A DNA stretch of 64,000 bases from Planctomycetota bacterium (lineage in GTDB: Bacteria; Planctomycetota; Phycisphaerae; Phycisphaerales; Phycisphaeraceae), in contig CP066225.1 of assembly GCA_016350165.1 (NCBI GenBank), positions 434,001-498,000 on the forward strand, given 5' to 3'. Below are positions 36,419 through 46,900 of this stretch, piece by piece. The first letter of the stretch is position 1. Every line of letters begins with the position of its first letter. The notes beneath the pieces are model-generated. The model was given only the letters and a program-made list of their open reading frames with translations, was not told where the DNA came from and made no database searches. Both the position numbers and the translations under genes were made by a program.

Positions 36419-37912
36419 ATGAATAGACTCGAAAACACAACACCTACACCTGCACCTAAAAGCCTCCCCAACCTCGTCGTGGTCGGCCACCCCAACCAAG
36501 GCAAGTCATCCATCGTCTCCACACTCCTCCAAGACACCACCATCCAGATCGCCTCCCTCCCCGGCACAACCACCACCTCACAATCCTACCCCGTTCAAAT
36601 TCAAGGCCAGCATCTCTTCAACCTCACCGACACCCCCGGCTTCGAAAACGCTCGCAAAACTCTTGCCTACCTCCAGTCCCACGACACCACCGCCGACAAG
36701 CGTCTCGACGTCATCAAGCAATTCATTGCCGAACACAAATCCAACTCCTCATTCGCCCACGAATGTCAGATCCTCCAACCCATCATCGACGGCGCCGGCA
36801 TCCTCTACATCGTCGACGGCTCTAAGCCATATTCCCCTTCATATGAAGCGGAAATCGAAATCCTCCGATGGACAGGCCGCCCACGCATGGCCCTCATCAA
36901 CCCCATCGAATCCTCAAACTACATCACCGCTTGGCAACAAGCCCTCTCGCAATCATTCTCCTCAACACTCGTCTTCAACGCATGCTTCTCCGAGTTCGAC
37001 AAGCACATCCAACTCCTCCGCACATTCGCAACCATCCAACCCGACTGGTCCACCCCACTCAACCACGCAGCCGACTGCATGACCGAGCAACGCTCTAATC
37101 GTCAGATAGAAGCAGCCACCATCATCACTCTCGCCCTCACCGAGATGCTCACCACCAGCATCTCAAAGACTATCTCACAATTAGACGATCCCGAACCACA
37201 CAAGCAGCCCCTCAAAGATAAACTCCTCACCAAGATTCGCGATCTCGAAACCACCTCACGCAACGAGCTCAAATCCCTCTACAACCTCACCACACTCTAC
37301 ATTGATGAGACCGATCCCCTCACCCTCCCCGACCCACTCACTGACGACATCTTCACCGAATCCGCCTCCTCAATCTTCGGCCTCTCAAAGTCTTCACTCA
37401 TCACTTCCTCCGCAGCAACCGGCGCCATCACCGGAGGCATCGTCGACGCCCACACCGGCGGAACATCCTTCCTCCTAGGCACCGCAATCGGAACAGCCAT
37501 CGGCGCAGGCCTCGGCTTCATCGCCGATCAAAACCTCGCCAAGCTCGACCTCCCGCTCACCATCCAAAAGAACATTCGTCAAAACACCCTCACCCTAACC
37601 GCCGGCCCAATCGCCCACATCAACTTCCCGCACGTCATCCTCTCCCGCCTACTCTACTTCCACCACATTATCGCCAACCACAACCACGCAAACCGCACCC
37701 CAATAACTTTACCATCAGACGACAACATCAACCTCACCAAACCCGCTGCCAAAGACATCAACAAATTCGCCAAACAACTCCCCAAAACCCACGGCCCCCA
37801 AAAGCGCCAAGCCCTCATCACCTCTCTCAACCAAACCATCACCCACCTCCTCCAAAACCTCCCAATTGATCAAGCAAACGACAACACTTCAACAACAAAT
37901 AACATAAGTTGA
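36419..37912 (+). CDS. Era-like GTPase with DUF3482 domain
   Basis: 497 residues. The N-terminal TrmE-Era-type G domain has the P-loop VVVGHPNQGKSSIVSTL (about residue 20), the switch PGTTTTSQ and G3 DTPGFE. The N/TKxD motif is not obvious; LINPIES stands near its place. The C-terminal DUF3482 half holds a glycine-zipper segment (ATGAITGGIVDAHTGG, then GTAIGTAIGAGLGF, about residues 335-370) that could insert into or contact the membrane. ATG 36419 has no clear Shine-Dalgarno. Context: downstream of the DUF2868 membrane protein and 15 nt before a small membrane protein. A regulatory GTPase at the membrane is a reasonable guess. Confidence 0.82.
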   Translation: MNRLENTTPTPAPKSLPNLVVVGHPNQGKSSIVSTLLQDTTIQIASLPGTTTTSQSYPVQIQGQHLFNLTDTPGFENARKTLAYLQSHDTTADKRLDVIKQFIAEHKSNSSFAHECQILQPIIDGAGILYIVDGSKPYSPSYEAEIEILRWTGRPRMALINPIESSNYITAWQQALSQSFSSTLVFNACFSEFDKHIQLLRTFATIQPDWSTPLNHAADCMTEQRSNRQIEAATIITLALTEMLTTSISKTISQLDDPEPHKQPLKDKLLTKIRDLETTSRNELKSLYNLTTLYIDETDPLTLPDPLTDDIFTESASSIFGLSKSSLITSSAATGAITGGIVDAHTGGTSFLLGTAIGTAIGAGLGFIADQNLAKLDLPLTIQKNIRQNTLTLTAGPIAHINFPHVILSRLLYFHHIIANHNHANRTPITLPSDDNINLTKPAAKDINKFAKQLPKTHGPQKRQALITSLNQTITHLLQNLPIDQANDNTSTTNNIS

Positions 37913-37927
37913 TTACCAAAGGGCATC

Positions 37928-38509
37928 ATGGAAAATTTTATCGTTGGCATACTCCCTCTACTGATCGCCATCACTGTAATCATTTGGATTTTCTATAAAC
38001 CCAAACAATACGACCCACAAATATTTACCGCACAACCTATGCCCGAAAACCAAATTCAAAAATTGCAACAACTCTTAGATGCCATCGACACACATATTAA
38101 GAAAACCAACAATCACGAACGGCTCAACGATCCAATCGTTGACTACCATTTATTTTTTGACAACAACACTTTCGAAGGTTCCATCGCGCCAAACCAAGAA
38201 CCTTTCGGCCTCCCCCGATTACATGAAATGTACCTAACATTGCAGCAAATCGAACAACACCCTCAAGTACATAGCATTTGGGTTAGCATCCACAGCGATT
38301 ATGATCGCGACGACTTACTCCAATACAATGAATGGCCTAGCGCAAACTGCATCTTCTTCCTCACCACAAACAACATATCCGAAGATCAAATCCTTGACTG
38401 GACCAATAGCTTCATCCACAACGGCCTAATCGCAGACGAACTCTTACCAACACATGCTTACCTCCCCCGCACCAACGACCAAAATCTCTTTGGAATCTGG
38501 TGGGACTAA
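37928..38509 (+). CDS. Hypothetical one-TM membrane protein
   Basis: 193 residues, not recognised. One N-terminal membrane helix (FIVGILPLLIAITVIIWIFY, residues 4-23) is followed by a soluble, probably cytoplasmic domain with DYHLFFDNNTFEGSIAPN, a DYDRDD patch and a C-terminal WW-D. The overall look, with SIWVSIHSDYD and WPSANCIFFLTT strands, suggests an alpha/beta fold. It starts 15 nt after the DUF3482 gene and is probably in the same operon. Codon use is less C-rich than its upstream neighbours. Confidence 0.6.
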   Translation: MENFIVGILPLLIAITVIIWIFYKPKQYDPQIFTAQPMPENQIQKLQQLLDAIDTHIKKTNNHERLNDPIVDYHLFFDNNTFEGSIAPNQEPFGLPRLHEMYLTLQQIEQHPQVHSIWVSIHSDYDRDDLLQYNEWPSANCIFFLTTNNISEDQILDWTNSFIHNGLIADELLPTHAYLPRTNDQNLFGIWWD

Positions 38510-39180
38510 TATATGCAACACAACTTCCCTCCTTCCAACCAACGACACACTCAAGTGAAACAACACCACTCTCACCTCCACCCACAACCAACGATACGCT
38601 TTAGTGCCACAACCAACTCCCTCACCCTTCCACCCCATCATAAACCAAATCTATCGCTCACAACCTCAATGGCCGGTCCGGCCTCGTATAGGACCAATTC
38701 AAAGCAAACCTGCAAAACCCATACCAAACCATCCCCAACTCAAACCGCGCGCACAAAACCGCATTACACAAAAAATCGCCCCACATTTCATATCCATTTC
38801 CAAACATTCCTAACCCTTTTCTGTTCATTCCCACTTGTTTTTAGCTCATTTCTATCAATACCCATCTACGGGAAAATCACCGAAAATCAATGAACTTTCA
38901 CATTCGTGCGCATAATCACGCAAACCAATTCTCATAACTCCTTTGTTTTCCGCCAAACTTAACAATATCACTCACCGACTTGATCAAAACGCGCACAAAC
39001 AAATCCCAATACAATCAATTTCAACCCACTTCAAAAACCAACTTTCAAACAAAACGCGCGCACAAAATCGACGCCCATACCAGTATTACCCCTCTATATC
39101 ATCAATCCTCACCAAAGGTATCATGAACCAAACTGTCGCGTAGTGCACAATCGACAAAAACAACAACCCGGAATCACACC
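38510..39180. repeat. Intergenic region with dispersed GCGCACAAA / CATTTCT repeat, copy 2
   Basis: A 671-bp gap with no credible gene. GCGCGCACAAAA occurs near 38749 and 39054, GCGCACAAAC near 38990 and GTGCGCATAATCACGC near 38906. At about 38793-38858 there is a pyrimidine-rich run of CATTTCC / CATTCCTAAC / TTTCTGTTCATT / CATTTCTATC units spaced about 10-13 nt. The same ingredients make up 3.13-3.45 kb and 52.06-52.26 kb. Confidence 0.5.
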
Positions 39181-40728
39181 TTGAATCAAGCGCTTCAAAC
39201 CACATCCGAATCACAAACCCAACCACATAACAACGTTTTCCTCGCCACCCCCGATTCGCCCGTCGATCAATTCATCCAATTCCTTGGCAGAAAACGCTAT
39301 CTCATCTTCATCGCCATCACAGCCCTATACCTGCTCGGCTTCTCCACCGTCTGGATTCCCGGCCCCGACTCCGCGCAACATCTCATCTATGCAAAACACA
39401 TTATCAATAACACCATCCACCCATACGCGCACTCAGTCACCGACCCACTCTCACCCGCCCTCGCATATATCATCGCCGCCAATCATTATATCTTCGGACC
39501 CGATCACTATCTCACCACCACACTCATCACCATGCTCGCCATCACCAGCCTCACACTCACCATTGCATACCGCTTCTTTCTGACGTGTTCAAATCGAGGC
39601 ACTGCAACGCTATTACTACTCATGCTCGCGAGTTGCGAAACCTTCTACCGATACGCATTCCAAATCCTTGCTGACCTGCCCTTTCTCCTCGGCATGGTCA
39701 TCACACTACACGCTTCACAACGCTATCAACTCAAAATCAAAAACCAATACCTCAACCTCGCATACCTTGCGCTCGGGCTCATCACGATGATTGCATTCCG
39801 GTCTGTCGCGCTCGTTGCAGCAAGCGCAATATTTCTAACCCTCATCGCTTATCTGATTAATCAAAAACGTTACAAAACCCTTATATTTGCAGGCCTTGGT
39901 TCATTCATCGCCATCATGTCATTGCGTTTTATCGCTGCAGGTACTGCCGCATTTGGTTTACTACCTGATGAGCAAATTCTCTTTGATCGCCTGACCAATG
40001 GACTACCCAATACGCTCTCCAATTTATTCTATGTGAACCTCCCCCGCATACTCACCGAAACAACCACCGAAGCTTTTTTTGCGTTTGATCTTGATCCTAC
40101 TTCAAGCTTCATCGCATGTCTGCCACTTGTCGTCTACAGCCTGCTGCTCTTCCGTGTCAATAAGCTGTGGGGCTTCATGATCACCATGTTCGCAACACTG
40201 TGGTTGCTCTTCTTGGTCGTTGATCGTTATTACCTGGCAATTTTGCCACTACTGATGATTGCTTGGTACCTCCCCGTCACATGGATTGATCGCAACCGCT
40301 CAGCCAAGCTCGGCAAACTCGCACTCATTGGCGCTCTCTGCATTTTTCTGATCCCCAACCTCATCTACGACGGCCGCTTCATCGCCCAACGTCATACCGC
40401 AAACTTCATCCATGAATACAAAGGTGGACGCTTCGAACCTGTCTACGAACTCGCTGACTGGTTAAAAACCAACACGCCCCCCAACGCCATCATCGTCACC
40501 TCCCGCGATACCTCACTGATCATCAGCTACCTCAGTGACCGCACCACGTATCACAAATTCCGCCCACATAAAAGTACATCACACTATTACCTCGCTGGCC
40601 CGATCAGCGACAAAGTTTATCGACAAATTTCAAAAGAAAATGCGATTATTTCAGATGTGATCTACACGACGAAATCATCAAAAGATGTGTACGAAGTTCG
40701 TAAAATCATACTCTCAATTGCGCCATAA
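39181..40728 (+). CDS. Polytopic membrane protein, GT39/ArnT-like glycosyltransferase
   Basis: 515 residues with about 10-11 hydrophobic segments. The first periplasmic loop carries PGPDSAQHLIYAKHI, a position where lipid-sugar dependent transferases of the PMT/ArnT (GT-C) fold keep an acidic residue. YAFQILADLPFLLGMVITLHAS follows. The C-terminal soluble part (VYELADWLKTNTPPNAIIVTSRD) also fits GT-C enzymes. The start TTG 39181 is the first in-frame start in the ORF; no other start near it is better and the ribosome site is weak. The function is likely sugar transfer in the envelope; donor and acceptor are unknown. Confidence 0.6.
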   Translation: MNQALQTTSESQTQPHNNVFLATPDSPVDQFIQFLGRKRYLIFIAITALYLLGFSTVWIPGPDSAQHLIYAKHIINNTIHPYAHSVTDPLSPALAYIIAANHYIFGPDHYLTTTLITMLAITSLTLTIAYRFFLTCSNRGTATLLLLMLASCETFYRYAFQILADLPFLLGMVITLHASQRYQLKIKNQYLNLAYLALGLITMIAFRSVALVAASAIFLTLIAYLINQKRYKTLIFAGLGSFIAIMSLRFIAAGTAAFGLLPDEQILFDRLTNGLPNTLSNLFYVNLPRILTETTTEAFFAFDLDPTSSFIACLPLVVYSLLLFRVNKLWGFMITMFATLWLLFLVVDRYYLAILPLLMIAWYLPVTWIDRNRSAKLGKLALIGALCIFLIPNLIYDGRFIAQRHTANFIHEYKGGRFEPVYELADWLKTNTPPNAIIVTSRDTSLIISYLSDRTTYHKFRPHKSTSHYYLAGPISDKVYRQISKENAIISDVIYTTKSSKDVYEVRKIILSIAP

Positions 40729-41412
40729 TCCATTCTGAAATTCAATACCTTTTTGATCCGCTACTTCACATCAAACAAATCCCATTTCAATCCGCTGCGA
40801 TGTGCGATCACCATCACACACAATTCGTATTGTAGATTGATGTAGAAAACCTCCGTTTGCTGAAACTCAATTTCAATTAGACATTATTTCCTCCCCAAGA
40901 AACCAGCAATTTACGTAAAACTGCTTCGATTTTGTGACATTAAAGCTCGAATTAGTATGCGATTGATCCAAATTGGACATTTTTTTGGCATATTTCGCAC
41001 GATGCAGGGGATTTGAAGTACAAATAAGATCGAATTGTCTTTATACTAAGATCGTACAAAGCGCCTGCGATTGTCCTCCGTCTTCGCTGTGTTGTGACCT
41101 CAATCGCATTGTATGAATCATTCGCCTGACACCGTTGTACGTTCGCCTGTTCTGCATTCAGTCTGTGATAACCGCCTGTTCGTCTGTTGTTTTGTCTGTG
41201 CTTGCCTGTGTTGTTGTGTAAAGCTTACCGGCGATGATGCTGGTAACCCGTTGTTGATCATCTAATCTTGAACTGCTTCAGGTTTGGCAGAATCAAACGA
41301 CTGATTAAAACAGCGACATGACACCTGAACCCAAATTTTGTTGTTCAGATCTATCTGTCTCTCTTTTAATCGTCCGTCAAACCGAGCCCAACATTCAATC
41401 AAGGAATGCACG
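40729..41412 (+). promoter_or_regulatory. Intergenic region and long CGCCTG-rich leader of the glutamate synthase gene
   Basis: No credible gene in these 684 bp. A -10 TATACT at 41042-41047 would give a leader of about 360 nt. The leader is T/G/C-rich and repeats CGCCTG at 41062, 41123, 41144 and 41173, with TGCCTG at 41203, and has TCTGTT-like units between. A hairpin TTACC-g-GC / GC-t-GGTAA lies near 41224-41242. The Shine-Dalgarno is AAGGA at 41401-41405. Confidence 0.4.
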
Positions 41413-42948
41413 ATGTATAAGATGCAAGATACCCTGTGTACGCACTGTAACTTCTGCAGCGCGAAAGACGGCCCAAACCTTTGCTACGCAGCACGTACTG
41501 CACGTTTTGGCCTCGAAGGTAACTTCCCTACCAAAGACAATAAAGCTAACACCAAATTCGGCAAGACTCAGTCAGCTGGCGAACAGTTCCATCCTGGCAC
41601 ACCTCGCTACAAAGCTTTCCGTGACATCATCTTCATGCCAGAACTGCTCGGTACAGACCGCGTTGCAAGAATGGCTGAAGTTGGCCACGAGCCACTGTAC
41701 ACCGATTGTGAATCAGCAAGCACACTCGGCGGCTTCGAAGTTGCTTCACCACTCGTCTGTGCTGCAATGGGCTCAACACCAGTTGCGAACGACATTGGTC
41801 CTGACACATCAGCTGGTTGTGCGAAGGCTGGCATCTGCATCAGCATCGGTGAGAACATTGTTAACATGTGGGGCTATGACAAGCCATACGACGAAGGTCG
41901 TCCAACATTGGTTGACCGTATCGAAGGTTTCACCAAGAACTACACCGGTAAGGGTGGCGTCATCATCCAGCAGAACGTCGAAGACAACAAAGTCGACGTC
42001 TGGAAGACCATCTACAATGACCCACGTTTTGCTGAAGCATTCGACAAGGGCATGATCGGTTTCGAAGGTAAGGGCGGCCAAGGTGCTAAGCCAGGCATGG
42101 GCGGCGAAGTGAAGATTCCTCGTGAAAAAGCTAAGCGCATCCACGAACTTTACCACTTCCCAGTCAACCCATTCGAAGTTGAACAAGAACTTTACCAGCG
42201 TCACTCTGTACCGGGTACAGCAACAAGCCAGTCTCTCGAAGAGTACTACACTTGGATGTGCACTGAGTTCCCTAAGGCTAAGATCTGGTTCAAGACTGGT
42301 CCTTACGGCGACCTCTTCGCTCAACTCGACGTGATGGAAAAAGTTGCGACACAATTCGGTGTCCGCATCAACTGCACCATTGACGGCGGCGAAGGCGGTA
42401 CTGGTATGTCACCTCTCGGTCCAATGAATGACATGGGTCTTCCAATGATCACATGTATGCTTGCTGTTAAGAAAGCACGCAAGATGTACAAGAACCTCGA
42501 CTTCACCATCGCTGGCGGCATGGTCACAGGTCGTGACCTTGCTAAGTCACTCGCAATGGGTGCTGACGGCATGGGCATCGGCAAAGGCTTCTTGATCGCT
42601 ACTATGGCTGGCCGTCATCAGTTCGCTGGTGCTGACTCAGCAATCGAAGACATCCGTGAAGCAGGTGCTAAGGGCGTCTACAACTACGCAATCGAAGGCA
42701 TTACCAACGAAGCGAAGATGCTCATCAGCTCCATCGCTAAGTACGACTTCAACGACATGAAGGACAATGCTCCATTCAGCGTTTCTGGCCAGACCATCGA
42801 CAACATCGATGTGATCGCACTGGACAAGGAAGTTGCTGAAATGTTCGATATCCTCTACGCATACGATGCGAAGCTTTGGGACAAACTCCCTGAGATCACC
42901 GCTGAAATGCGTAAGCGTTGCGAAGAAAAAGCTGCTGTCACTGCATAA
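41413..42948 (+). CDS. FMN-binding glutamate synthase family protein (GltB central-domain type)
   Basis: About 511 residues. The core is the FMN-binding barrel of the large subunit of glutamate synthase, with INCTIDGGEGGTGMSPLGPMNDMGLP (about residue 320) and ADGMGIGKGFLIA. The N-terminus has a cysteine cluster (C9, C12, C15, C24 in CTHCNFCSAKDGPNLC) that could bind an iron-sulfur cluster. It lacks the glutaminase domain, so it either takes ammonia from a partner or, like methylamine-glutamate N-methyltransferase subunit C, does related chemistry. The start is ATG 41413, with AAGGA 7 nt upstream; the ORF is open to 41338 without a better site. It is single, followed by a strong terminator. 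Confidence 0.85.
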   Translation: MYKMQDTLCTHCNFCSAKDGPNLCYAARTARFGLEGNFPTKDNKANTKFGKTQSAGEQFHPGTPRYKAFRDIIFMPELLGTDRVARMAEVGHEPLYTDCESASTLGGFEVASPLVCAAMGSTPVANDIGPDTSAGCAKAGICISIGENIVNMWGYDKPYDEGRPTLVDRIEGFTKNYTGKGGVIIQQNVEDNKVDVWKTIYNDPRFAEAFDKGMIGFEGKGGQGAKPGMGGEVKIPREKAKRIHELYHFPVNPFEVEQELYQRHSVPGTATSQSLEEYYTWMCTEFPKAKIWFKTGPYGDLFAQLDVMEKVATQFGVRINCTIDGGEGGTGMSPLGPMNDMGLPMITCMLAVKKARKMYKNLDFTIAGGMVTGRDLAKSLAMGADGMGIGKGFLIATMAGRHQFAGADSAIEDIREAGAKGVYNYAIEGITNEAKMLISSIAKYDFNDMKDNAPFSVSGQTIDNIDVIALDKEVAEMFDILYAYDAKLWDKLPEITAEMRKRCEEKAAVTA

Positions 42949-42963
42949 GTGATTTCAACTTAG

Positions 42964-43000
42964 AAAAAAAACTGCTCAGTTTTGGCTGAGCAGTTTTTTT
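42964..43000. terminator. Bidirectional Rho-independent terminator
   Basis: AAAAAAACTGCTCAG, 6-nt loop, CTGAGCAGTTTTTTT. It serves the glutamate synthase family gene on the plus strand and possibly the convergent lipoprotein gene. Confidence 0.9.
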
Positions 43001-43045
43001 ATGCGCTTATTTAATATTAGTATCGATCGGATTGTTGATTCTTGA

Positions 43046-43723
43046 TTATTCAGCTTCGGTAATCTTCAAGTCACTGAAGTGCGCGACGGTGCCGGGACCA
43101 ACCCATAAAGCGATTGCACCGGTTGAGTAGCCATGCTTGAGATCATTTACAATCATTGTCGGCTGCATGCTATCGTTAACGTACAGTTTCGCTTTATCAT
43201 CATTCACTTCTATTTTCAGCTTCGTCCACTGGCCCGGCACAAGATCAGCATAGGCTTCGTATTTGCCCGGCGTTTCTTTACGCAGTTTATGCCAAGGATA
43301 CTCAGGATAACTGATGTACTGCACCGAATGATTTCGACGTAATTGATCCTCAGCGCGGCCGTTAGTTGGCCTAATGTAAAAACACTCATACTGAGCATTA
43401 TCTGGGGTCACTCGAAAAGCGAGTCCGACGAAGCCACGTGCAAAGGTGGTTGCGTCTGCTGCAGGTTCACCTGATACGAGCAACTCAATGGTGCCGTTTG
43501 TGAAGTTAACATCGGGAATTTTAACGAACTGCTTTTCAGGCACATTTGATGTCGGCGTCACTTTAAAAGCATCACGCCCATCATATATTGTTTTTATCGC
43601 ATTAACGTTAACTGGGATGGTGTACTGATTATGAATTGACTCCGCTCGCTGCTGTTCAATCGGCATCGTCGTACATGAGCATACCACTAAAACCAAACCT
43701 GCCAATAAGCTTTTCATTTTCAT
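43046..43723 (-). CDS. Lipoprotein with concanavalin-like (DUF1080/LamG-type) domain
   Basis: 225 residues. The signal peptide MKMKSLLAGLVLVVCSC ends in a lipobox-like VVC, so the Cys is probably lipidated. The mature domain (FTNGTIELLVSG, GFVGLAFRVTPDNAQYECFYIRPTNGRAED, PGQWTKLKIEVNDDKAKLYVND, STGAIALWVGPGTVAHFSDLKI) has the beta-sandwich pattern of DUF1080 and LamG proteins that bind or cut glycans, common in planctomycetes. The start is ATG 43723 with GGAGG about 6 nt upstream. The role is probably carbohydrate binding at the cell surface. Confidence 0.8.
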   Translation of the reverse strand: MKMKSLLAGLVLVVCSCTTMPIEQQRAESIHNQYTIPVNVNAIKTIYDGRDAFKVTPTSNVPEKQFVKIPDVNFTNGTIELLVSGEPAADATTFARGFVGLAFRVTPDNAQYECFYIRPTNGRAEDQLRRNHSVQYISYPEYPWHKLRKETPGKYEAYADLVPGQWTKLKIEVNDDKAKLYVNDSMQPTMIVNDLKHGYSTGAIALWVGPGTVAHFSDLKITEAE

Positions 43724-43863
43724 AAGTTGCCTCCAATATTCTGCACCAATGAAGATCGTATCTCGTTATGCTACCAACGCTCGAAGTACAAAGCATGCAT
43801 AATCTACTTTTTTATACGTGAATATTATCTCTATGCTCATCATTAAATGTTGTTTCGATGGCA

Positions 43864-43893
43864 ATAAAAAAACTGCCCACGAATGGGCAGTTA
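43864..43893 (-). terminator. Rho-independent terminator of the large secreted protein gene
   Basis: On the minus strand ACTGCCCA, TTCG tetraloop, TGGGCAGT and then TTTTTTATT, 30 nt after the stop at 43923. Confidence 0.9.
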
Positions 43894-43922
43894 TTAATCG
43901 TTTTGAAAATGTCAGATTCTGA

Positions 43923-46900
43923 CTACCAATACATTTTATCGATGTCAGCCTGAAGCTCTGCGTCATTAAGATACTCAGCTTCTAGAACGATTGGAAGCGA
44001 AGTTGTATTCGCCCATGTTTCATAGATACTTGAGAAACCTGTTGCGGAGACTGGATGAAGGACTGTGTTTGCTGTATCACTACTTGCTTTAGATAGGAGG
44101 ATCACCCCTGAATCAATGCTTGTATTTCTCGCATACACATAAACTGCACGTGGGTAATGAGCGGTTGAGAGAGCTAATTTAATATTAGACGCTGTTTTCT
44201 TGAACTCAGTAAGGTAGTTAGTGGACTTACTCCAAGAGGTACGGTTACGGAAGCAAAGTGTAATACCACGCGTTGCAGCAAGGTTACACATTTCTGTCAC
44301 ACTTGATTGCCAGTAAGAGGAATTACCATCACTAGCACAGATAAAGATTACTGCTTTATTAGCACCAAGTACCTGCATTTTATCAAAGACGTCTTCCATG
44401 TATGCCAACCCGTTTTGATAAACGAAGCCGTTTTCAGGGAACATCGTTATTGTGCTGTAGTGGTCCATCTGTGCTGAGAAATCGACGATTAATTGCATGT
44501 TCGCATCATCAAGCAGTTGTTTATCAGCTTGGACTTTCACCATATCAGCTGAACGAATATAGTCAGCATCGACCATAACACCACCGAAGTGATCGAAAAA
44601 GTTTGGTACATCAGCGATAGCATCTTTAAGATCAGCGATGCCACGAAGAGCTAACATGCGGTTACGCTTCCAATCAGGTACAGCAACGATGTTCAAGATT
44701 GGATCTTCAAATTCCTCGCCACGCAGATCTGTATTGGACATCTCATCTAAAATGCGTTTCTTGTCATGATAGATATCGTCCCACTTATCATAATCCAGAT
44801 CAATGACTGTGATATCAGCCATCATGTTTGGAGCATTGTTGTAATCAACAAGCGAGATAGATGCTGGCAAACCGTTGTGCAGGTTGATGGAAGCGTCATC
44901 TGCAGCATCTTCGAGATTAGTGAACTGGCCAGCAACTACGAGGTCGGTTGCGTGTTCTAGGACTGTCATCTTGTCGAGTACGTTCAGAAGGTCTGCTTCA
45001 TCAGTCAAATCTCTTGCATCAACAACAAACTGCACATCGTTAAAGTTAAGCCAACGAGCATCCTTGATGAGCTTAGATTTGTCATAGTTACGGAGATCTT
45101 CACCGGACACTTTAAAGCCATTAAAGAAGTAGAAGAAAGAAGGCCACTCTCTAATCTTGGCATTAATGTTCGCAATATCATCGGTCGCTAGAAGCTTACC
45201 GTCTGGTGCATCGCCTGGCTGCAATTTGTCGAGCGTACGAAGCTGATCATTGTCTTCATTAACGGTCACACGAAACAGCCTTACTTCACCAGCAGCAATG
45301 TGTGTATCGTCGTTAACGCCTGGGTTACTTGTGTTGCCTGGATAGAAGTGATCAGTCGATTTGATAAATTCATCAAGCAACTGCACTTCCTCTATGCTTT
45401 GAATAGATCCAATGTGTGAGTTAATTTCAAATGTCTTCTGTGTTTTGGTGTCATTGAAAACGCCGATTGTGTACATGCCCAAATCATTGCTCTTACAAAC
45501 CATGTACTGCACGCCCATGCTGTCGCCAACATCAAACAACTGGACAGCTTTGTATTTTTCATCGAGCAAATCCTGATAGTGTGCAACAAATGGATGCTTC
45601 ACTTTAGAAAGTGGATCGATGAACTCGTTGTTCTTCTGAGGATCAAGTTGCGGATCCCAATTAATACTCTTGGCATCTTTCCGCGTGCCATAACGACTCA
45701 AGCTAACAGTTACAGTGCCCTGCCCGATTGGATATTCAATCACAACTGGCGTGCTACGGTACTTACACAACACCTGCGCGCCAGCTGGCATTGTGCTGAC
45801 ATTCAATACATCGAATGCATTCTTTTCGGTAACATTTTTGCGACCTTTAACCCAACGCAATCTTGCACGTGCTGGAATCGTTGTCGTGTTACTACCGTAA
45901 TTTTCCGGCCAAATCTGCTTAGCAATCTCACCAGTACATACAAACTGGCCACCTTGCGAAACATAAGTTTCAATACGATCGCGAACAGTTTCGAGATTCA
46001 TTTCGTAATCGCCCGTCGCGACCACAACTGCATACTGATTAAGAACATCTTGACGCACGTCTGTTAAAAGGACATCAAACGAATCGCCATAAGGTGTATC
46101 AGCAAGAGCATAACGTTGAGCTCCTCGACTAGTAACTGCAATCTGTTCGTTGTAGTAATCTGTCTTGCCGTTATCGAAGTTTGGATAAGCCTGCGCAAAA
46201 TGAGCGTAAGTTTGATAATCACCACGCGAATACTTCATGATGTTCCAAATTCTGAAAGTATTCGAATGATGTGCTGGTCGCCAACCATTACCATAATCAA
46301 GCAGGAATGCGATCGGTGTTTGGAGTGCCCCGGGATTTGGATTGTCTTCAATAAATTTTTGGCCGTACCAAACCATTGTGCCAAAATCTGAGAACTTATT
46401 GGTCTTCGATCCTTCAGTTAGACCGAATTCGGTGCCGACAGCTGCAATATTCGCTAGATATGCAGCATAATACTGCTGACGCAATTTTGATGTCCAGCCA
46501 CGCCCAGACCATTGTAGTTCTGAAAGTAAACCATATTGCTTTGCAACACCACGCTGCCACATAAAGATGAATCGCTGGTTCTGACCTTTATAGTTCAACA
46601 CCTGCGAGCCGTTCTGTGTTAATACATTTTCTTTTGCTAAATAGTGATAACCAGAATCATTATTGTGGCCACGAACACGATAACCTATTTGATCAGCAAA
46701 GAACCATAAATGTTCGTTAAATGGCTGCACATGCTTTGCTCGCTCACGTGAGAATGGGAACATGTACCCTGCGTTTGCAGATAGATTAAAATACGTTGCA
46801 TCTGCTTCACCAAATTTAAGACCTGTTAATTTAGCACCAACCTTCTCGTACAACATTCCCATGCCAACAGCATATGCACGATCAACATCTGGATTTCCTC

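Noticed and set aside
38513-38893. Plus-strand ORF of 126 codons after the small membrane protein
   Set aside because: Low-complexity His/Pro/Thr translation in a gap dominated by the dispersed repeat; no ribosome site or domain.
41318-42055. Plus-strand ORF of 245 codons
   Set aside because: Alternative frame of the FMN-binding glutamate synthase family gene, which has the recognisable domain.
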